The position numbers were made by a program, and so were the translations under genes. Of a DNA stretch of 8,423 nucleotides, positions 1-5,285 are shown in pieces (the stretch's first letter is position 1; each line of letters starts with the position of its first letter). The notes below the pieces were generated by a model that saw only the letters and a program-made list of their open reading frames with translations, made no database searches and was not told the DNA's origin. Source of the DNA: Nanobdellota archaeon (GTDB taxonomy: Archaea; Nanobdellota; Nanobdellia; Pacearchaeales; GW2011-AR1); contig JAUYDD010000039.1 in NCBI GenBank assembly GCA_030704765.1, forward strand, positions 1 to 8,423, read 5' to 3'.

Positions 1-75
1 CACACCCTAAAGGTTTTTTGCCACGGCAAAAAATCGCCTGCTGGCGAGTGTGGTTTGATTGGCCCTTGTTTTTAG
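1..75 (+). CDS. possible C-terminal end of a plus-strand ORF (partial)
   Basis: Frame 1 is open from the window edge to a TAG at 73-75, giving 24 residues that end in ECGLIGPCF. Three Cys (TGC, TGT, TGT) and several Gly/Pro give it the look of a small metal-binding or disulphide-rich tail, but I recognise no family. The codons (CAC, ACC, TGC, GGC, TCG) are much richer in GC than those of the downstream genes. The same bases fold well (14-22 with 25-33; 34-38 with 43-47; 1-5 with 48-52), so this could instead be a structured RNA or the end of a mobile element. The stop lies 2 nt before the 64-bp repeat. A real but foreign-looking gene end and a non-coding structured element are about equally plausible. 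Confidence 0.3.
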   Translation, partial: HTLKVFCHGKKSPAGECGLIGPCF

Positions 76-77
76 GA

Positions 78-141
78 TGCTCAGAAATTAAAACAAACTA
101 ACATCCACATCTTAAAAGATGTGGTTTAATTTCTGACATTA
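78..141 (+). repeat. 64-bp structured repeat, copy 1
   Basis: This is identical over all 64 bases to 5175-5238, in the same orientation. It folds into a long imperfect hairpin. An outer 12-bp stem pairs 81-92 with 125-136 and can extend by two pairs (78-79 with 137-138) if C80 bulges. An inner 9-bp stem pairs 105-113 with 116-124. A 12-nt one-sided bulge (93-104) lies between the two stems. It sits in a 3'-3' junction: a possible plus-strand gene stops 2 nt before it, and the minus-strand DedA gene ends at 242. The design recalls REP-type elements or IS200/IS605 end hairpins. No transposase of that type is in the window, so the mobile-element reading is an inference. Confidence 0.9.
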
Positions 142-154
142 ATAAAAATAAGAG
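139..154 (-). terminator. possible T-tract terminator for the DedA/hydrolase operon
   Basis: On the minus strand this reads as a T-rich tract containing T5 (ATTTTTATTAAT core), 88 nt or more beyond the stop of the minus-strand operon. Archaeal transcription commonly ends on T-rich tracts without a hairpin. The same 12-base core recurs on the minus strand at 5260-5271, beside the other repeat copy. It is weak evidence because the region is AT-rich throughout. Confidence 0.3.
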
Positions 155-196
155 CTATGATTTAGTAGAATGTGTAGTCAAGAAAGTGAAATATTT

Positions 197-218
197 GCTC
201 TTTTTTAATCTGTTTTTT
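197..218 (+). terminator. T-rich plus-strand terminator beyond repeat copy 1
   Basis: GCTCTT at 197-202 is complementary to AAGAGC at 150-155. It runs into T6 at 201-206 and a second T6 at 213-218. This would stop a plus-strand transcript coming from the left edge through the repeat. The stem encloses about 40 nt with no ORF, so the transcript's 3' end would carry both the 64-bp hairpin and this loop. I see no box C/D or other known RNA signature in 150-202. Confidence 0.4.
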
Positions 219-241
219 GATTTCTCCATAGATTTTTACAA

Positions 242-874
242 TTAATATCTTGCTTTATTTTTTTCTAAATAATTCTTTATTAGTTTTGATATAACAAATT
301 TGTTTAATAGATAGATAACAAGTATGAGAACAACTCCCAGGCTTATAATTTTATGAGTGCTTCTAACTGTATCAAAAGAAACTAAAGCCCATTTTCCTAA
401 AAGCCACATTATTGGTGTTACAAAAATTAACCAACTAAAAACTGCTATTGTATTAAATATTAATATTCTTTTGAAACTTTTTTCTTTTTTTGCTATATAA
501 AAAATTGTTATTAGCCTTGTTCCATAAAAAAATTTTGAAAAAACAAGCATAAAATACAATCTTTTTTTAGAAAGAGGTTTATCAGACTTTTCCACTAGCC
601 TTGCTTTCTTTATATTTTCTTTAGAAAATGTTGGAGCAAATATTTTTTTAATAAAATGAAGATATTTAAATCTAGCAACACTAAACCAAAATATATCACA
701 CCCGCCATTTCCTATAAGACCTGCTAATATAACTGTGTACAGGGAGATTATACCTTGTCCAGATAAAAATCCAAAAAAATAAACTGTCTCATCTCCTAAT
801 AAAAAAGTTACGGTGATTACAGTTATTAATGGATATACAGTTATCCAAGATAAAAAAACATCAAAAACTCCCAT
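242..874 (-). CDS. DedA/VTT-family membrane protein (first paralogue)
   Basis: A 210-residue polytopic membrane protein, last gene of a three-gene operon. Family signs are an acidic residue after the first hydrophobic stretch (E29), a Gly-rich segment with acidic D60 and R68 (GNGGCDIFWFSVARF), and the re-entrant-loop block KFFYGTR (114-120) followed by a Phe/Trp-rich helix ending LLGKW. In characterised DedA proteins the block is closer to R-F-x-P-G-x-R; here the first Arg is Lys and the Pro is missing. A hydrophilic, Lys-rich loop (about 83-104) separates the two halves, and a final helix spans about 176-193. The family includes half-transporters that flip phospholipids or undecaprenyl phosphate; the substrate here is unknown. 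Its ATG lies one base after the hydrolase stop, with no clear Shine-Dalgarno site, so translation is probably coupled. Confidence 0.75.
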   Translation of the reverse strand: MGVFDVFLSWITVYPLITVITVTFLLGDETVYFFGFLSGQGIISLYTVILAGLIGNGGCDIFWFSVARFKYLHFIKKIFAPTFSKENIKKARLVEKSDKPLSKKRLYFMLVFSKFFYGTRLITIFYIAKKEKSFKRILIFNTIAVFSWLIFVTPIMWLLGKWALVSFDTVRSTHKIISLGVVLILVIYLLNKFVISKLIKNYLEKNKARY

Positions 875-875
875 A

Positions 876-1610
876 TTATATCTTTTTTTCTTTTAGATAC
901 GCAAGAGCTATCTCCATTGCCCTAAAACTATAAGAAACAAGAGTATGGCCTCCTTTAATTCCAATTTGAATCACATTCTTGGAATACTTTTTTTCAATAG
1001 GATACTGTTTTCCTAGCATCTCATCATTTGTGCAAAATATTGCAAGATGATTTTTTACAGTAAATTTTTTTTTATAATCTCTCAGAAAAACATCATTATC
1101 TTTAGAAAGGTTGCCCAAGAAATCATTTATTTTATAACCTAGAGCTTTGTGGCTTACTGGCTTAAAAGGCGCATAAACAGTTATTAATTTATTTATGAAT
1201 TTTTTTCCATCTAATTCTTCTGCAATTATCCTCGCTATAACGCCTCCAAGACAAACTCCGATTATATTCACTTTTTTTATTCCTGCTTTTTTCATTATTC
1301 CTAAAATCTGTTCTTTTACAAGTTTAGAAGATTTCAGAAAATCATCTTTATAATCATAACCAACAGAGACTATTGGAATATTGTTCTTTCTAAAGAACTT
1401 AATTATAAAGAACATTGTTTTATAATAATTTGCAAGCATCCCATGAAGAAGGATTGTTATTTCACTTTTATTTTTTTTTGCTTCTAATATACTTTGATTA
1501 TTTATTTTATCAACTTTATTTTTTGTTCCAAAAAGAGTATAAGTTGAATAATATAATTCATGTATTGTGTCTCCCAAATTTTTATTAATAATTTTTATCT
1601 CTTTTTTCAT
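876..1610 (-). CDS. alpha/beta hydrolase, lipase-like, with Cys in the nucleophile motif
   Basis: A 244-residue protein with an alpha/beta-hydrolase layout: strand plus oxyanion-hole HG (ITILLHGML, 51-59), the nucleophile elbow GVCLGG (118-123), a probable acid at D196 (FCTNDEML), and a probable catalytic His at H222 (KGGHTLVSY). The region VNIIGVCLGGVIAR aligns by eye with the lipase pattern VNLIGHSMGGLVAR, but Ser is replaced by Cys120 (codon TGT). G-x-C-x-G occurs in dienelactone hydrolases and polyhydroxyalkanoate synthases; at 244 residues this is shorter than PHA synthases. No signal peptide, so it is probably cytosolic or at the membrane face. It lies between two DedA genes (gaps of 7 and 1 nt), suggesting action on a lipid or lipid-linked substrate, which is inference. 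About 40 residues are Lys. Confidence 0.75.
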   Translation of the reverse strand: MKKEIKIINKNLGDTIHELYYSTYTLFGTKNKVDKINNQSILEAKKNKSEITILLHGMLANYYKTMFFIIKFFRKNNIPIVSVGYDYKDDFLKSSKLVKEQILGIMKKAGIKKVNIIGVCLGGVIARIIAEELDGKKFINKLITVYAPFKPVSHKALGYKINDFLGNLSKDNDVFLRDYKKKFTVKNHLAIFCTNDEMLGKQYPIEKKYSKNVIQIGIKGGHTLVSYSFRAMEIALAYLKEKKI

Positions 1611-1617
1611 TTTTATA

Positions 1618-2214
1618 TTAGTTAAATATGGTTTTTAGTTCTTTTCTTTTTTTCCATTTCTTATGTACATGTTTATGTAATTTCCCCCTGATTAGCAAGA
1701 ATATAATAAAAAAAACTAGGATTGCTGTGAGAGCTATTTTTGTATCTTTGAAAATATCTTCAATTATAGTGAAACCTTTTCCAGCTAACCAACCAACAAT
1801 AATAATCATAAAACCCCATAAAATAGAACAAACAGCTGAATCAAAAAGAAATCTTTTAAATTTTATTTTGTTTAAGCTTATTGAAATAAGAGTAATATTT
1901 CTAGTTCCAATTATAAATTTGCTTCCAAATATCACAAAAAAAAGCTCATGCTCTTCAACTTTCTTTAAACTTTTATTTGCTTTTTTATACCTCCTTATGA
2001 TAAACTCTGGAACTTTTGCTTTTTTAAAGACACTGAGTCTAGGAATTAAAAACCAGGAAATATCATATAGAATATTTGCTAATGTTCCTGCAAGAAATAA
2101 TATCCAGACTGATAAAATTTTTTGGCCAGAAAAAAATGCGAGCATTATAAAAACAGGCTCACCTCCTAACAAAGGTCCAAAAAATGATATTAAAAATTCT
2201 TCTATTAATTCCAT
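1618..2214 (-). CDS. DedA/VTT-family membrane protein (second paralogue), operon lead gene
   Basis: A 198-residue polytopic membrane protein. It shares with the 242-874 protein the FFSGQ segment after an early acidic residue (E19), a Gly/Ala helix with acidic D51 (LANILYDISWFLIPR), the re-entrant block KFIIGTR (99-105), the following Trp-containing helix, and GWLAGKG. A Lys-rich loop spans about 64-88, a last helix about 157-176, and the C-terminus is strongly basic (HKHVHKKWKKRK). As in its partner, the usual R-F-x-P-G-x-R motif has Lys for Arg and lacks Pro. The two are diverged paralogues, not a recent duplication. As first gene it has its own promoter (2256-2270) and a Shine-Dalgarno GAGG 7 nt before the ATG, which supports this start. 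Function is probably lipid or polyprenyl-phosphate translocation; substrate unknown. Confidence 0.75.
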   Translation of the reverse strand: MELIEEFLISFFGPLLGGEPVFIMLAFFSGQKILSVWILFLAGTLANILYDISWFLIPRLSVFKKAKVPEFIIRRYKKANKSLKKVEEHELFFVIFGSKFIIGTRNITLISISLNKIKFKRFLFDSAVCSILWGFMIIIVGWLAGKGFTIIEDIFKDTKIALTAILVFFIIFLLIRGKLHKHVHKKWKKRKELKTIFN

Positions 2215-2221
2215 TTTATTT

Positions 2222-2225
2222 CCTC
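2222..2225 (-). promoter_or_regulatory. Shine-Dalgarno site for the DedA operon
   Basis: Read on the minus strand this is GAGG, 7 nt before the ATG at 2214. It is one of only two clear Shine-Dalgarno matches to a gene start in the window. It goes with a promoter placed far enough upstream to give a leader of about 20 nt. Confidence 0.6.
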
Positions 2226-2255
2226 TTTTTAGATTATTTATTTAAAATTTTATAG

Positions 2256-2270
2256 TTTATATAATTTTTC
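2256..2270 (-). promoter_or_regulatory. archaeal BRE/TATA promoter of the DedA-hydrolase-DedA operon
   Basis: On the minus strand GAAAAA (BRE-like, 2265-2270) is followed by TTATATAAA (2256-2264). It lies in the 57-nt gap after the ABC permease gene. Archaeal spacing puts the start of transcription near 2235, about 20 nt before the ATG. This makes the operon independent of the exporter upstream. Confidence 0.55.
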
Positions 2271-2271
2271 T

Positions 2272-3888
2272 TTAATACCTTATTTTTTTAAAACTCCATA
2301 TAAACCATATCAAAGGAATTATTGTAAAACCTAGAAGTGCTATAATATCAGGAAGCACTTGCCCTAATGTAAACCCTTTTATCATAATAGAATTTAATGC
2401 ATGGTTTGAATATGTCATTGGAGTTATATAGGACACATAGGTCATATAATATGCCATTATATCTGGGGGGAAAAATGCATTTGAAATCAAGAAAGATGGA
2501 ATGACAATTACAGGCACTATCACCAAAGCTTGCTGCATGGTCTTTACTTTAGAAGATATAAAAAGCCCTATTGCAATAGATGAGCATGCAAGAAGAGATA
2601 GTATAAAAATAACTGAAAAAAATGAGCCAGTTATCCTTAATCCATAGAGCACCATAGCAAGAATCAAGGTATATGCCATCTCTATAAAGCCAAAACATAT
2701 GAACAATAAAAATTTTCCAAAAAATATGGTAAAGCTTGATGCTGGTGTTGTTGACAGCCTATATAAGGTATTCTCTTCTTTTTCAGATATGACATTCAAT
2801 GCAGGCGCCATCAAACATACAAAAAACACTATCAAAGATAAGACTCCTGCTGCAAGATAATCAAAATATTTCAAAGGTCCGTGTATAGGTATATCTTTTA
2901 TTGATATTGGTTCAGATAGGAAATCTTTCTCTAGGTTTTCAAAATCAAGATTTATATCTTTTGTCTCTTTATCTGCATCTTCAAACATATTTTTTATCTC
3001 TTTTAACTTATCCTCAATCTTTTTAGTTGATTCTGAACTATTGAATTTTGATACATTGATATCATTCAAATCATCTAATGGAATTTTTATTTTTTCTCTT
3101 GAAGAATTGAACTCATTTATCATCAATGTCATTTGATTTATAATCATTATCTTTTTAGATTCATCTATTGTACTATTTGTCTGAAGAGTTGATAAAGTCT
3201 GGATTATATTATAAAATGCTTTTTCTGTCTGTAACAAAGAAGTTAATTGGGAATTCAATGAGATTCTTGTATCAGATATTAAATTACTTAATTTATGGAT
3301 TGTCTCATTGTCAGTCTGGTTCTTTATCCGGTCTATCTCTTTGTCAAGTTCTGCATTCTTCTTCTCAATATCTTCAAATATCTTCTTTACATCAGTGATC
3401 TTCTTTTTTCCTGTTTCTTTCTGTTCTTCTAGTTCACCAAGAATATCCATAGTAACATTCTTTAAGGTATCTTTAGCCACTTCTATCTTAGCTCCTTTCA
3501 ATGCAGTATAGGTCAAGAAATTAGAACTATCTATATAGACTATAATATTTCCAGTATCCTTTTCATTTATGCTTTTTTCAAAACCCTTGGTTATATATAC
3601 TATACTTCTTATCTCGCTGGAATTCAATTTTTTCATAGCTTCTTCTAAAGTTCCTTCTTTTGATACAACATTGAAAAAGTCTGATGATTCTGTTGCTTTT
3701 ACTACATAACTAGAATAATTAGAATGATCTTCATCTATTACAATTGTCTTCAGATGATTTATATCTCCTTCTTGAAAAGAACTTCCAAACATGATTATGA
3801 ATATTATCGGCTGCAGCAAAGCTATCAACAAAAAACCTTTGTCAGAAAACAATTGTTTTGATTCTTTTTTCAATACTGTCGTTAGCAT
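2272..3888 (-). CDS. ABC-2 type exporter permease with long coiled-coil ectodomain
   Basis: A 538-residue permease subunit. It has one N-terminal helix (about 18-36), a large hydrophilic domain (37-340), then about five or six helices (343-363, 388-413, 422-446, 453-475, 511-531 and a weak one near 480-497). The segment EKEENTLYRLSTTP (369-382), just after the second helix, matches the conserved coupling region of ABC-2 permeases of the PF12698 type. The external domain holds an alpha/beta-looking part (about 46-145) and a Lys/Glu-rich stretch of probable coiled coil (about 150-320), in line with YhgE/Pip-like or large-loop ABC-2 permeases. The gene starts one base after the ATPase stop, so the two form one operon and a heteromeric exporter. 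Substrate unknown: a drug, lipid or peptide are all possible. Confidence 0.85.
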   Translation of the reverse strand: MLTTVLKKESKQLFSDKGFLLIALLQPIIFIIMFGSSFQEGDINHLKTIVIDEDHSNYSSYVVKATESSDFFNVVSKEGTLEEAMKKLNSSEIRSIVYITKGFEKSINEKDTGNIIVYIDSSNFLTYTALKGAKIEVAKDTLKNVTMDILGELEEQKETGKKKITDVKKIFEDIEKKNAELDKEIDRIKNQTDNETIHKLSNLISDTRISLNSQLTSLLQTEKAFYNIIQTLSTLQTNSTIDESKKIMIINQMTLMINEFNSSREKIKIPLDDLNDINVSKFNSSESTKKIEDKLKEIKNMFEDADKETKDINLDFENLEKDFLSEPISIKDIPIHGPLKYFDYLAAGVLSLIVFFVCLMAPALNVISEKEENTLYRLSTTPASSFTIFFGKFLLFICFGFIEMAYTLILAMVLYGLRITGSFFSVIFILSLLACSSIAIGLFISSKVKTMQQALVIVPVIVIPSFLISNAFFPPDIMAYYMTYVSYITPMTYSNHALNSIMIKGFTLGQVLPDIIALLGFTIIPLIWFIWSFKKIRY

Positions 3889-3889
3889 T

Positions 3890-4837
3890 TTATTTATCAG
3901 GGCTCATTAAATCGAGCATTATATCCTCCAAACTAGGTTTTATTATTTCTATATTCATGACTGACTTCATGTTATCAGTGTTCTTTTCAATCATATTCAA
4001 AATGTTAACTAATGCAAGATTTTCATATATAGAAGATATCTTTATCTTATTATCAATGATGGTCACTTTTATCCTTTTTTCTTTCAGGATCCTTGCTACT
4101 TCATAAGCTTCTTTTGCATCATTCATATCCAACAATATCTCACTACCTTTTTTTTCTGAATATTCTTTTATTATGTCTGAAGTCATACCTTCTAAAACTT
4201 TTTTCCCTTTATGAAGAAAACATACATAATCACATAGTCTTTCTGCTTCACTCACTGAATGAGTGGTTATTATTATTGTCTTAGTTTTTTTTAATCTCAA
4301 CAACAAATTAATAATAATCTTCTTGGTCTCAAGGTCAATACCTACCAATGCTTCATCAAGAATAAGTATTTCAGGATCTCCTATCAAAGCTACAGCGAGA
4401 GATACTCTCCTTTGATAACCACCAGAAAGTAATTTTACTTTTTTGTTCATATCTCCAAGATTCAGGATATTCTTTAATGTGTCTATCCTTATGTCAATCT
4501 CTTTTGTTGAAAGACCATATGCTTTTCCAAAAAAGAAAAGATTGTCTATTATCGATAGATTCTCGTACAAGGATATTTTTTGAGGAACAATCGAAAGTTT
4601 CCTTTTAAGGGAACGAGGATATTCATCAATAGTCTCTCCTAGTATATGGACATCACCATCTGAATATCTTAAAAGTCCTATTAATATATGGAGCATTGTG
4701 CTTTTTCCAGCACCATTACTACCTAAAAGACCAAATATAGTATTTCTCTTTATATTAAAAGATACATTATCCAGTGCTGTATACGAACCATATTTTTTTG
4801 TGAGGCTTTTTACAGATACCACAACTTCTTTATCCAT
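3890..4837 (-). CDS. ABC-2 type exporter ATP-binding protein
   Basis: A 315-residue ATPase of the CcmA/NatA/drug-exporter class. Motifs in order: Walker A GSNGAGKST (39-47), Q-loop Q86 (IVPQ), signature LSGGYQRR (137-144), Walker B ILILDE (157-162), D-loop ALVGID (163-168) and H-loop H193 (TTHS). All catalytic residues are present. Two mild departures are Tyr at the fifth signature position and a D-loop with Val where PTSGLD-type proteins have small residues. The C-terminal 100 residues (about 215-315) are the usual extension of this class, ending in the SLEDIML motif. It powers the permease encoded next (2272-3888). The ATG lies about 30 nt after a TATA box with no Shine-Dalgarno site, so the mRNA is probably leaderless. 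Confidence 0.93.
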   Translation of the reverse strand: MDKEVVVSVKSLTKKYGSYTALDNVSFNIKRNTIFGLLGSNGAGKSTMLHILIGLLRYSDGDVHILGETIDEYPRSLKRKLSIVPQKISLYENLSIIDNLFFFGKAYGLSTKEIDIRIDTLKNILNLGDMNKKVKLLSGGYQRRVSLAVALIGDPEILILDEALVGIDLETKKIIINLLLRLKKTKTIIITTHSVSEAERLCDYVCFLHKGKKVLEGMTSDIIKEYSEKKGSEILLDMNDAKEAYEVARILKEKRIKVTIIDNKIKISSIYENLALVNILNMIEKNTDNMKSVMNIEIIKPSLEDIMLDLMSPDK

Positions 4838-4859
4838 ATTTTATTATTAAATTTTTAAC

Positions 4860-4873
4860 TATATAAACTTTTC
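4860..4873 (-). promoter_or_regulatory. BRE/TATA promoter of the ABC exporter operon, leaderless type
   Basis: On the minus strand GAAAAG (4868-4873) and TTTATATA (4860-4867) form a near-textbook archaeal BRE plus TATA box. The TATA box begins 30 nt before the A of the ATG at 4837, so transcription should start at or next to the start codon. Confidence 0.7.
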
Positions 4874-4948
4874 AAGAGGAAAATATGCATTATGTTGAAG
4901 TTAATAAAGGTTATTACAATAAGAAATAATAAAATAACACTAAAAACA

Positions 4949-4956
4949 TTTAAAAA
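4949..4956 (+). promoter_or_regulatory. possible TATA box for the acidic micro-protein
   Basis: TTTAAAAA preceded by an A-rich stretch would place the transcription start near 4978 and give a leader of about 20 nt. An alternative AT-rich box at 4974-4986 would start transcription just inside the gene. No Shine-Dalgarno site is visible before the ATG at 5000. The rest of the 4838-4999 spacer is plain AT-rich DNA. Confidence 0.35.
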
Positions 4957-4999
4957 CCCTCAAGATTACTTGATTTTAATTAAATAACGAATTTTAAAA

Positions 5000-5143
5000 A
5001 TGAAAAAAGGTTACGAAGAAGAAGAAAAGAAAGAAGAAGAGAAAAAAGAGGAAGAAAAGGAAGAAGAAGATGATGATGATGAGGAAGATGAAGAAGATGA
5101 TGAGGAAGATGAAGAAGAGGAAGAAAAGAAAGATTCTTACTAA
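5000..5143 (+). CDS. highly acidic low-complexity micro-protein, 47 residues
   Basis: ATG at 5000 to TAA at 5141. The product has 24 Glu, 9 Asp and 9 Lys, so 42 of 47 residues are charged. It is arranged as MKKGY, then Glu/Lys blocks (6-23), a pure Glu/Asp run (21-42) and KKDSY at the end. No hydrophobic core or signal is present, so it should be intrinsically disordered and cytosolic. The coding strand is almost all purine plus the T of GAT codons. It stands alone between the exporter operon (divergent) and the protease gene (convergent), with a T-rich terminator and the 64-bp repeat right after it. Possible roles (polycation or metal binding, chaperone-like or nucleic-acid mimic) are speculation. 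It could be a chance purine tract, but an intact start, stop and terminator favour a gene. Confidence 0.55.
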   Translation: MKKGYEEEEKKEEEKKEEEKEEEDDDDEEDEEDDEEDEEEEEKKDSY

Positions 5144-5147
5144 TCAA

Positions 5148-5173
5148 TTTTTATTTTAATTTATTTTATTCTT
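5148..5173 (+). terminator. T-rich terminator after the acidic micro-protein
   Basis: A run of T-tracts (T5, T4, T3, T4) begins 5 nt after the stop and ends 2 nt before the 64-bp repeat. This is the usual form of archaeal intrinsic termination. A transcript that reads through would carry the repeat hairpin. Confidence 0.55.
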
Positions 5174-5174
5174 G

Positions 5175-5238
5175 TGCTCAGAAATTAAAACAAACTAACA
5201 TCCACATCTTAAAAGATGTGGTTTAATTTCTGACATTA
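5175..5238 (+). repeat. 64-bp structured repeat, copy 2
   Basis: Identical to 78-141 over 64 bases and in the same orientation. The outer stem pairs 5178-5189 with 5222-5233, the inner stem pairs 5202-5210 with 5213-5221, and the 12-nt bulge is 5190-5201. Flanking bases differ from copy 1 immediately outside the repeat, so the ends are well defined. Like copy 1 it lies between a plus-strand gene end on its left and a minus-strand gene end on its right. Confidence 0.9.
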
Positions 5239-5255
5239 TAAAATATAGAAATGGA

Positions 5256-5272
5256 TTTTATTAATAAAAATT
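5256..5272 (-). terminator. AT palindrome and T-tract, terminator of the metzincin gene
   Basis: Bases 5256-5269 are a perfect 14-bp palindrome (TTTTATTAATAAAA). On the minus strand it is preceded by a T5 run about 15 nt after the TGA of the protease gene. It fits an archaeal T-rich terminator and shares a 12-base core with 138-149 beside repeat copy 1. Confidence 0.4.
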
Positions 5273-5285
5273 GTCTATGTAAGAA

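Noticed and set aside
78..141. 64-bp repeat as an integron attC site
   Set aside because: The one-sided bulge and hairpin recall attC, but the core sites do not fit RYYYAAC and GTTRRRY, and no integrase or cassette-like tandem array is seen.
150..202. Possible small RNA closed by AAGAGC/GCTCTT
   Set aside because: Only a 6-bp closing stem with no known RNA motif. Kept only as part of a terminator-like region.
876..1610. Hydrolase as a PHA synthase
   Set aside because: The G-x-C-x-G motif fits, but the protein is shorter than PHA synthases and no other PHA genes are nearby.
1628..2245. 205-codon plus-strand open frame
   Set aside because: It is antisense to the second DedA gene, which has family motifs, a promoter and a Shine-Dalgarno site.
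4885..4929. 14-residue plus-strand ORF after GAGGA in the exporter/acidic gene spacer
   Set aside because: It has a Shine-Dalgarno-like sequence, but it is very short, has no promoter at proper spacing and shows no recognisable peptide.
78..5238. The two repeat copies as the ends of a 5.2-kb composite mobile element
   Set aside because: The copies are in direct orientation, no transposase lies between them and no target-site duplication is visible. Independent REP-like insertions explain them better.
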